Of a stretch of 64,000 bases of DNA, positions 57,657 through 64,000 are shown piece by piece (the first letter of the stretch is position 1; each line of letters starts with the position of its first letter). Source of the stretch: Proteiniphilum saccharofermentans (GTDB lineage Bacteria; Bacteroidota; Bacteroidia; Bacteroidales; Dysgonomonadaceae); NCBI RefSeq assembly GCF_900095135.1, contig NZ_LT605205.1, forward strand, positions 3,410,001 to 3,474,000, given 5' to 3'. A program made the position numbers and the translations under genes. The notes beneath the pieces were generated by a model. The model saw only the letters and a list, made by a program, of their open reading frames with translations. It was not told where the DNA came from and searched no databases.

Positions 57657-58738
57657 TGCCAGACAGAAAGAACCGATATCATCGTTTTGTCCTTTTAGGG
57701 TTGATCCTGCTCTTGTCAATTATTATTTTCAAAGAGCTACACCCCTATCTGGGAGGATTTTTCGGTGCTTTCACACTTTTCATTCTCCTGAGAGGATTGA
57801 TGGTGAGACTGGTGGAGAAACATAACTGGAGAAAAGGGGTGAGCGCTTCAGTCATTGTGCTCGGGACCACGATATTTATTCTGATCCCGCTCACTGGCTT
57901 CGGGTTTCTTGCTGTTGACACTATCTCAGGAATAAGTATTGATCCTGCACAGATCATAAAAAGCATGAGAGAGTTCTCTGACATCGTTGAGGAACGCATT
58001 GGGATCACCTTGTTCACTCCCGAAAATCTTTCGTTCGTACCCCGTGCAGGGTCTTCCATCATGCAGTCACTCGTCTCAGGGTTAAGTTCTATGGTTATCA
58101 ACGGAGTCATCGCCATTTTCCTGCTTTATTTTATGCTGGTAAGCTATCAATCATTGGAGAATATTACCCATGAGATACTCCCATTCAGTGAGAAGAACAA
58201 GCGCATTCTCCGGGAGGAGACAAAATCTATTATCCAGGCAAATGCCATTGGTATACCGGTAGTTGCCATCACACAAGGGATACTGGCCTATATAGGGTAT
58301 CTCTCCTTCGGAGTAAGCAATCCGCTTGTATATGCCGTTTTAGTAGCTTGTACCACCATCATCCCTGTGGTAGGCACTTCGCTGGTATGGGTACCGATCG
58401 GTATTTCAGCACTGACTCAAGGTGATATAGTAAGAGGGGTATTACTACTTTGCTACGGGCTACTTATCATAGGGGGATCCGATACCATCCTCCGGTTTGT
58501 ACTGCAAAAAAGGCTGGCTAATATCCATCCGTTGATCACTTTCTTTGGTGTGATCATGGGGCTTGCCATGTTTGGATTTTGGGGGATTATTTTTGGTCCG
58601 CTGCTGATCTCTTTGTTATTGCTTTTCTTTAATATGTATCGTCACGACTTTATTCCCGGTTCGACGGCACAACCCCGTGTCACTACAAAAGAAGACGGGA
58701 AAGGGGGCATTCTTTTCCGAAAAAGAGCGGCAAAGTAA
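57656..58738 (+). CDS. AI-2E family transporter (multi-pass membrane protein)
   Basis: A 360-residue protein with about eight transmembrane segments (FVLLGLILLLSIIIF, ASVIVLGTTIFILIPLTGFG, MVINGVIAIFLLYFMLVSY, PLVYAVLVACTTIIPVVGTS, GLAMFGFWGIIFGPLLISLL). The GxxxFGFWGxxFGP type ending is the hallmark of the AI-2E/TqsA/PerM permease family. The substrate is unknown; members move autoinducer-2 or act as Na+/H+ antiporters. It overlaps the prfB stop by one base and is probably translationally coupled to it. Confidence 0.9.
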   Translation: MPDRKNRYHRFVLLGLILLLSIIIFKELHPYLGGFFGAFTLFILLRGLMVRLVEKHNWRKGVSASVIVLGTTIFILIPLTGFGFLAVDTISGISIDPAQIIKSMREFSDIVEERIGITLFTPENLSFVPRAGSSIMQSLVSGLSSMVINGVIAIFLLYFMLVSYQSLENITHEILPFSEKNKRILREETKSIIQANAIGIPVVAITQGILAYIGYLSFGVSNPLVYAVLVACTTIIPVVGTSLVWVPIGISALTQGDIVRGVLLLCYGLLIIGGSDTILRFVLQKRLANIHPLITFFGVIMGLAMFGFWGIIFGPLLISLLLLFFNMYRHDFIPGSTAQPRVTTKEDGKGGILFRKRAAK

Positions 58739-58773
58739 GCTGCATCCTTTAGTATGCCACAATCCTTATTATT

Positions 58774-59556
58774 TTAGTTTCCATGCTTTACCCATTTATT
58801 TTCTAACGACAACCCGAAAAGGGCAAAGTCATATTTCACCGGATCAGCAGGATCCAGGAGGCGGAGGTTTTCGGTCAGTTCCAGCGCAGTTTTCCAATCG
58901 GTCTGTTTTCTGGTAATTAATTGCAGTCGACGTGCCGTCCTGTCTACATGGAGATCAATAGGACAAATCAGCGCACTTTGAGGAATACGTTTCCAGATAC
59001 CGAAATCCACTCCTTTTCCATCACTTCTCACCATCCAACGCAAAAACATATTGATCCTCTTGCATGCTGAATTGCGAAGAGGAGTTGCCACATGTTTGCG
59101 GGTACGATACGGTGCGTCAGGAAAATCAAAAAAAAGCCGTTCGAACCGGATCAGTGAGTCTTCTACCGAATGAAAAACGCCTCCGTCCAGAAACGCCTCC
59201 TCTAATGTAGGATAACGTGAGTAATGCCGATGCAGAAAATCCACAAAGTAGAGTAAATCAGTATCGTTAAAGGTACGATGTGTAAAGCCGAGCAGACTTT
59301 TCAAATCGTCATCGCTATGCTCCATAATAAAACGGTAAGGCTCGCCTCCGAACCGTTGCACCAGTTCACCGCATTTGGCGATAATCGTTTTTCGTTGTCC
59401 CCACGCCAGTATAGCAGCAAAGAAACCCATGATTTCACGGTCTTGTCTGCCGGAAAACAGGTGAGGAACAGATATCGGATCATTTTCAATAAATGAAATA
59501 TTGTTATATCGATCTACTTTCTCATCCAAAAAACTCTTCATACGATTAAATATCAT
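58774..59556 (-). CDS. TIGR02757 family protein (DUF2400)
   Basis: A 260-residue protein; Met 1 or Met 6 (59541, MKSFLDEKVDRYNNISF) may be the start. It has the family pattern ENDPISVPHLFSGRQDREI, GFFAAILAWGQRKTI, CKRINMFLRWMVRSDGKGVD, LICPIDLHVDRTARRLQLI and the closing DLADPVKYDFALFGLS-type segment (LLDPADPVKYDFALFGLSLE). The arrangement resembles helix-hairpin-helix DNA glycosylases, and a DNA repair role has been guessed, but nothing firm is known to me. It converges with the AI-2E gene and diverges from the protease gene. Confidence 0.9.
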   Translation of the reverse strand: MIFNRMKSFLDEKVDRYNNISFIENDPISVPHLFSGRQDREIMGFFAAILAWGQRKTIIAKCGELVQRFGGEPYRFIMEHSDDDLKSLLGFTHRTFNDTDLLYFVDFLHRHYSRYPTLEEAFLDGGVFHSVEDSLIRFERLFFDFPDAPYRTRKHVATPLRNSACKRINMFLRWMVRSDGKGVDFGIWKRIPQSALICPIDLHVDRTARRLQLITRKQTDWKTALELTENLRLLDPADPVKYDFALFGLSLENKWVKHGN

Positions 59557-59578
59557 TCCTGTTACTTACTCCACTTTC

Positions 59579-59605
59579 TTGCACAAATAATTTAGTGCAA
59601 AATTA
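59579..59605 (-). promoter_or_regulatory. Promoter of TIGR02757 gene with overlapping inverted repeat
   Basis: On the minus strand TAATTTTG (59605-59598) fits TAnnTTTG. A perfect 6-bp inverted repeat TTGCAC (59579-59584) and GTGCAA (59595-59600) with a 10-nt loop overlaps it and could be an operator. Confidence 0.4.
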
Positions 59606-59626
59606 CGCCTATTCCTTAAAAAACCT

Positions 59627-59634
59627 TACATTTG
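59627..59634 (+). promoter_or_regulatory. Candidate -7 box for the secreted protease gene
   Basis: TACATTTG fits TAnnTTTG exactly, 57 nt before the ATG at 59691, back to back with the minus-strand promoter at 59598-59605. Confidence 0.45.
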
Positions 59635-59690
59635 CAATTATTTCTTCAATTACAAAAGAAGAAATAAAACATTGAAATTAATTCCTATTC

Positions 59691-61961
59691 ATGAGAAGTG
59701 TACCCTACTCTTTCCAGCCTATACTGAAGAGCAGTCTTCTATTTGTTTTCTGTTTCCTCTTCCATACGGTTTCGGGGCAGATCAGTTACGGAGGTAAACC
59801 CCTTCCGCTTCACGCCGGGATGGGGGCAAGATCTATAGAACCGGCCACTGATCTCTTCGTAGAGATGCCGTCATTCGATGTGACGGCAGCATTACGGCAG
59901 TCCCAGCAGGATCAGACAAACCTCAAAAGCTTAGAGTTTGCCCACAAATTTTATCCGTTCCTTCGTCCCGACAATTCAGGTATTGGCTTTGTTACCGGCA
60001 AAATGAAGGTGTGGCGTGTGGGGATTCGTTCAAAAGGTGCTTACTCATTGAATATTCTTTTTTCAAAATTCAGGTTACCCCCGGGGGCACAATTGTTCGT
60101 GTATAACTCCGACCAGTCGGAGATCTTAGGTTCATATACCGAAAAAAACAATACAGAGCTGAACATGCTCCCTGTACAGCCTGTCGGGGGCGATGAATTA
60201 ATCGTGGAATATCAGGAACCGCTGGATGCGGTATTCAACGGTGAGATTGAGGTAGGTGAAGTAAATCACGATTTTCTGGGGATCTTCTTCAGGGCCACTG
60301 AGATGAGAGACCCGCAGCAGGATTGCCATCCCAACCTTATTTGCTATCCGGAGGATATCCAAACCGGAAGCGGCGTAGTGGGACTGATCATCAACGGAAC
60401 AACCTATTGTACCGGCTCTCTCGTGAATAATACGGCAGAAGATGGTACACCCTACCTGCTGACTGCCACCCACTGCCTGAATAGCAATTACAACCCCAGC
60501 TTTCTGGCCAACAGAAGATATGACATCGTTGCCGGCAGTATCGTCGCCTTTTTCAATTACAATTCACCATTGTGTGATATCGATATCCGCGGCCCGTTAC
60601 AGATGACCATGGCTTCGGCCGATTCGGTACTGATCAGCGAAAGGCATGATATCTCCCTGCTCAGATTGAAAGAGATCCCCCCGGCAGAATACCAGCCTTA
60701 TTATTTAGGATGGAATGCCGGCTCTTCTCCTTCAGCACCGTTCCACGGCCTGCACCACCCCAACGGAGGGATTAAGAAAGTAGCAATAGACGAAGACCGG
60801 CCACGCCTCGGTTCGTTTACTCTTCCCAATAATTACCAGGCTGAACCCAACTCCTTTTGGGAAGTAGGGGCATGGGATATCGGAGCCACCGAAGGGGGAT
60901 CCTCGGGTTCGCCACTCATCGACAGGGAAAAAAGGGTATTAGGTACGCTTACCGGAGGGGCGTCGATGTGTTCATCACCCAGAGGTCCGGATTCTTATGC
61001 ATCTCTTTTCAAATTCTGGGACGTACAAGGATCACTCGACAACCCGAACCCGATCAGCCATTATCTTGATCCGGAGGAATCACAAGTTATGCAATTGGGA
61101 GGTTTCAACCCCTATTCACAACAACCTTTCACTAAAAGCCACAATTTTAAACCGGAAGACAAGGCTGTAAGTTATCTATTTCAACGGATCCCTCTATTTG
61201 CCACTAACAACACTTTTGGATACACCGAATTTGCTGAGCAGTTCTATGCCGGAGACGGAGTAGAGTTGCGGGGAGTGTTTGTCTCATCCCCCCCTGTTAG
61301 CAGTATTTCGAGTATGAACATCAGAATAAAGGTTTACTCCGGAGAGAATGGGCCTGAACGGCTCCTTTACGAACAGCCCTACAATTATAGCTACAGATAT
61401 TTCAATAATACAGACTTTCCGGTCAGCTCCCGCAATATGCTCCACAATATAGAGAATTATATCCGCTTTAATGAACCTGTATCTGTTTCAAGGACATTTT
61501 ATATTTCCTACTCCGATGCCAACGGGATACCGGCCGGTTTTTCGGCATTTAGTGCAGAAGCCAGAAGGGTCGGTTCCGGGATCGTTTCCACGGCATGGAT
61601 GAAAAATGCTTCGGGATGGGTAAAATCGTCGGAAAACATTGAGAATCCTATTAATACCACTTTACTGATAGCACCCTATGTTATAGGCAATACCTCCACC
61701 TCAGTAGAACCGGAAAAAGAACAATTCAAATTGGTTGTCTACCATTCCAGTGAAGTGAAACGGATATTTATCGAATCAAACTATGATTTGGTCGAATGGG
61801 AAATTTTCTATTCATCAGGGATAAAAATCCATCATGAAACCATTGATATCAGTATAAGCAGAGGTTCCTATTCGTCAACTCATCTTCCGAAAGGAGTTTA
61901 TATAGTACGGGTTAAAACTGTTGATGGGACTGTCTCTGCAAAGAAAGTATTGGTGACCTAA
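59691..61961 (+). CDS. Secreted trypsin-fold serine protease with T9SS sorting domain
   Basis: A 756-residue protein with a signal peptide (LLFVFCFLFHTVSGQ), an N-terminal beta-rich prodomain (residues about 30-200), and a lysyl-endopeptidase-like S1 domain: LLTATHCLN (His near 260), RHDISLLRL (Asp near 319) and TEGGSSGSPLIDREKRVLGT (Ser near 405). A beta-sandwich region follows, and the last 80 residues (VYHSSEVKRIFIESNYDLVE ... THLPKGVYIVRVKTVDGTVS ... KKVLVT) are a type A T9SS C-terminal signal. It should cross the outer membrane by the type IX system and be anchored or released. It is the only protein in the window with this signal. Confidence 0.9.
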   Translation: MRSVPYSFQPILKSSLLFVFCFLFHTVSGQISYGGKPLPLHAGMGARSIEPATDLFVEMPSFDVTAALRQSQQDQTNLKSLEFAHKFYPFLRPDNSGIGFVTGKMKVWRVGIRSKGAYSLNILFSKFRLPPGAQLFVYNSDQSEILGSYTEKNNTELNMLPVQPVGGDELIVEYQEPLDAVFNGEIEVGEVNHDFLGIFFRATEMRDPQQDCHPNLICYPEDIQTGSGVVGLIINGTTYCTGSLVNNTAEDGTPYLLTATHCLNSNYNPSFLANRRYDIVAGSIVAFFNYNSPLCDIDIRGPLQMTMASADSVLISERHDISLLRLKEIPPAEYQPYYLGWNAGSSPSAPFHGLHHPNGGIKKVAIDEDRPRLGSFTLPNNYQAEPNSFWEVGAWDIGATEGGSSGSPLIDREKRVLGTLTGGASMCSSPRGPDSYASLFKFWDVQGSLDNPNPISHYLDPEESQVMQLGGFNPYSQQPFTKSHNFKPEDKAVSYLFQRIPLFATNNTFGYTEFAEQFYAGDGVELRGVFVSSPPVSSISSMNIRIKVYSGENGPERLLYEQPYNYSYRYFNNTDFPVSSRNMLHNIENYIRFNEPVSVSRTFYISYSDANGIPAGFSAFSAEARRVGSGIVSTAWMKNASGWVKSSENIENPINTTLLIAPYVIGNTSTSVEPEKEQFKLVVYHSSEVKRIFIESNYDLVEWEIFYSSGIKIHHETIDISISRGSYSSTHLPKGVYIVRVKTVDGTVSAKKVLVT

Positions 61962-63671
61962 TTACTTATCTTCCAATTCCACAGAGATCTCTTCTTCTAT
62001 TCCGGAAACAGTTTCCGGTTCGTCCGGCAATTTGTTCTCTCCGACTTTTTTCTCAATTTGATCTTTCAGATAAGACGAAATAATATTGCTTCCACCCGAT
62101 ACTTCGGTACGGTTGTAATCCTCTTTTTCGGACTCCGGCTCTTGGACAATGGGTACTACTTTTTTTCCGATAATCAACTGATCTCCGATGCCGATCCGGG
62201 AAGAATTCAATCCGTTCCATGATTGAAGCTGTGCCACCTGAATACCGTTTTTCCGTGCGATATCTCCGAGTGTATCACCTTTCCTGACCCGATAATACTG
62301 ATTGACTGTCTGGGTTTTTCCATCGGGATTGTCAGTAACAGCTTGTGCCAGCTGTTTCTCTGTCGTTGCCTGGGGTGCCACTGCTTTTTTCCCCACGATC
62401 AACTGTTTTCCGATATTGAGCCTGTTGGAACTAAGCCCATTCCAGGATTTGAGCAAGGCAACGGTCGTGCCATTCCGTCTGGCAATAGTAGAAAGATTAT
62501 CTCCTTTTTTTACCCGATAATAGACATTGGTTGTATTTCCCGATACCGATGAAACCGAACCGTCCAGAAAACCGTCGGTATTAGCCCTGTGCGTAAAATA
62601 CCGCTCCTTATCATAATTAATAATGGTATCGTTTTTATCGATAAATGCATACATCTTTTCCGTAGGCAAAACCAATGCATGTGCTTTAAAATCACCAGGA
62701 ATAATATTCTTCTTAAACTGAGGGTTCAATCTCTGTAACTCACCCAGAGATATATCCAGTACTCCTGCAATTTGTTCCAGGTGTATCCTCTCGTTCACCT
62801 GCACCGTATCGAGCGCAACTGTCAGGGATGAAGAGTGTGCAGGGCAAATATTATGATCTGCATAGTAATGCATAATATAATTGGCTGCGATAAAAGCGGG
62901 TACGTACCCTCTGGTTTCTCGCGGTAAACGGTAATAAATCTCCCAGTAATCCCGTTTACCACCACTCCGTGCAATCGCCTTGTTCACATTCCCCGGCCCG
63001 CAGTTATAGGCTGCAATTACTAAGTTCCAGTCCCCATAAATCGCATATAGGTCTTTGAGGTAACGTACGGCAGCATCTGTTGATTTATAAGGATCACGCC
63101 TTTCATCTACCAGACTGTTTACTTCCAATCCGTAACCTTTACCCGTACGCAGCATAAACTGCCACAACCCCGTAGCCCCGACACGGGACACTGCTACAGG
63201 ATTGAGCGCTGATTCAATTACAGGAAGATATTTTAGTTCCAACGGAAGTCCGTGTCTGTCCAACGCCTGCTCAAACATAGGGAAGTAATAGTCGCCCAGC
63301 GCCAGCATATAGCTCACTTGGTCCCTCTTACGGACAGCATACATCTCTATGTAATTCTTCACCACGCTATTGAAAGAAAGCTCCATCTCCGAGGGTAAAT
63401 TATAGAGTCTTTTAATATAAACTGAGTCATGAAAGACCACATTCTGTCCCCTTTTACAATCAATCTCCGCATTCGACAGATCAAGTTGCCAGTTACGTAA
63501 GAGGTCACTCAGTTTTTCCGTCATACTCTCCGGATAAACGATTGCATTATCCTGAATGGTGTCTGCACTGGCCGATGAAGTTTGCGGTGAATTTTCCGGT
63601 AGGCTATTTTGAGCTATAAGTCCCAGCCCGGGCCATAGAGCTACCAATATAAGTAAGATAGTTTTCTGCAT
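61962..63671 (-). CDS. MltD-like lytic transglycosylase with LysM repeats
   Basis: A 569-residue secreted protein (signal ILLILVALWPGLGLIAQ). The SLT domain has LKYLPVIESALNPVAVSRVG (catalytic Glu near residue 155), GATGLWQFMLRTGKGYGL and VIAAYNCGPGNVNKAIARSG. Two clear LysM repeats follow (YRVKKGDNLSTIARRNGTTV and YRVRKGDTLGDIARKNGIQV, each ending with a QLI(V/I)GKK segment), plus a degenerate one before them (IAGVLDISLGELQRLNPQF). It cleaves peptidoglycan glycan strands, giving anhydro-muropeptides. Its place just after a DUF5683 gene matches the conserved ParA-ParB-DUF5683-MltD order of Bacteroidales. Confidence 0.93.
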   Translation of the reverse strand: MQKTILLILVALWPGLGLIAQNSLPENSPQTSSASADTIQDNAIVYPESMTEKLSDLLRNWQLDLSNAEIDCKRGQNVVFHDSVYIKRLYNLPSEMELSFNSVVKNYIEMYAVRKRDQVSYMLALGDYYFPMFEQALDRHGLPLELKYLPVIESALNPVAVSRVGATGLWQFMLRTGKGYGLEVNSLVDERRDPYKSTDAAVRYLKDLYAIYGDWNLVIAAYNCGPGNVNKAIARSGGKRDYWEIYYRLPRETRGYVPAFIAANYIMHYYADHNICPAHSSSLTVALDTVQVNERIHLEQIAGVLDISLGELQRLNPQFKKNIIPGDFKAHALVLPTEKMYAFIDKNDTIINYDKERYFTHRANTDGFLDGSVSSVSGNTTNVYYRVKKGDNLSTIARRNGTTVALLKSWNGLSSNRLNIGKQLIVGKKAVAPQATTEKQLAQAVTDNPDGKTQTVNQYYRVRKGDTLGDIARKNGIQVAQLQSWNGLNSSRIGIGDQLIIGKKVVPIVQEPESEKEDYNRTEVSGGSNIISSYLKDQIEKKVGENKLPDEPETVSGIEEEISVELEDK

Positions 63672-63718
63672 ACCAATTAAGGATTCATCCCGGGAGGATG
63701 AATCATGTTGTTTTAGTG

Positions 63719-64000
63719 TTAAAAATTAAAACTCAATTGCAACCCGTATGAGGTGCTTCCCAGATTAAGTCCCTTCTCTCCCCTGATTAGAACAGGAGCT
63801 ACGCGCATTGAGAGATCCGGACTCATATCGAAATCAAACAACTGCGCATCCACGTAAGCATCTATAATAAAAATCAAATAGACTCCCACGGTAGCGATAA
63901 TACTCAGATCCCTGTAGTAACGATAGTGATCTTTCCTTTGCTGCAATACCCCCGTGAACCACTGTGTATCTACCGTCTCCGGATCTTGTCCGTAAGGCAG
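63719..64000 (-). CDS. DUF5683 family protein, partial (5' end beyond window)
   Basis: The frame is open from the window edge to the TAA at 63719-63721, giving the last 93 residues. They contain the family pattern YRYYRDLSIIATVGVYLIFI followed by DAYVDAQLFDFDMSPDLSMR, a membrane segment and a short beta tail ending QLSFNF like an outer-membrane strand. The start is not in the window; an in-frame TTG at 63946 is not the real start, because homologous-looking sequence continues before it. In Bacteroidales this gene follows parB and precedes the MltD-like gene. Function is unknown, probably envelope related. Confidence 0.85.
   Translation of the reverse strand: MPYGQDPETVDTQWFTGVLQQRKDHYRYYRDLSIIATVGVYLIFIIDAYVDAQLFDFDMSPDLSMRVAPVLIRGEKGLNLGSTSYGLQLSFNF

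Noticed and set aside
1-64000. tRNA, rRNA, insertion sequences or transposases
   Set aside because: I looked in the intergenic gaps and saw no cloverleaf or rRNA-like sequence, no transposase motif and no terminal inverted repeats with target duplications.

Overview
The window looks like a chromosomal segment of a glycan-degrading member of the Bacteroidetes (Bacteroidales). Evidence: three SusC/SusD outer-membrane pairs, many secreted or lipoprotein carbohydrate enzymes, a type IX secretion C-terminal signal, a prfB/AI-2E/TIGR02757/MltD/DUF5683 block typical of this order, near absence of Shine-Dalgarno sequences, and several TAnnTTTG-type -7 boxes. A Dysgonomonadaceae-like host is a guess, not a result.

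Positions 1-50341, nearly all on the minus strand, form a very large polysaccharide utilization locus whose enzyme set points to pectin and in particular rhamnogalacturonan II (RG-II). Reading in the direction of transcription (right to left): a lipoprotein-like TIM-barrel isomerase, SusC3/SusD3, two tandem PL1 pectate lyases, DUF3826, a GH43-like enzyme, a GH143-GH142 two-domain enzyme (DHA and beta-L-arabinofuranose removal in RG-II), a GH78 rhamnosidase, a GH28/STN-like/alpha-beta-hydrolase fusion, GH95, GH105, GH140 (apiosidase family) and a GH78/sialidase-like fusion. After an interruption come SusC2/SusD2, SusC1/SusD1, GH127 (aceric acid or beta-L-arabinofuranose family), GH141 (RG-II fucosidase family), a Gfo/Idh/MocA oxidoreductase and a GH78 cut by the window start. 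The families together cover backbone cleavage (PL1, GH28, GH105, esterase) and removal of the rare side-chain sugars (apiose, aceric acid, DHA, fucose or galactose, rhamnose and perhaps Kdo). Each susD is followed 39-43 nt after its stop by a hairpin that may set the SusCD-to-enzyme expression ratio. No hybrid two-component, ECF sigma/anti-sigma or AraC regulator is seen here.

The interruption (16669-19812) holds a structured intergenic region with nested inverted repeats, a small XRE regulator with a coiled-coil tail, an eroded second copy of that tail, and an AlbA_2/HATPase_c_4 regulator broken by a frameshift whose -7 box lies inside a perfect inverted repeat.

From 50342 to the end the genes are mostly on the plus strand and are not part of the PUL: an AAA_14/DUF4143 ATPase with atypical codon use, a small secreted protein, an EndoQ-like PHP protein fused to the wreck of a UvrD helicase whose motor core is deleted, a HAD hydrolase, an NlpC/P60-LysM lipoprotein, prfB with its programmed +1 frameshift, an AI-2E-family permease, a TIGR02757 protein, a secreted trypsin-fold protease with a T9SS sorting domain, an MltD-like lytic transglycosylase and the end of a DUF5683 protein.
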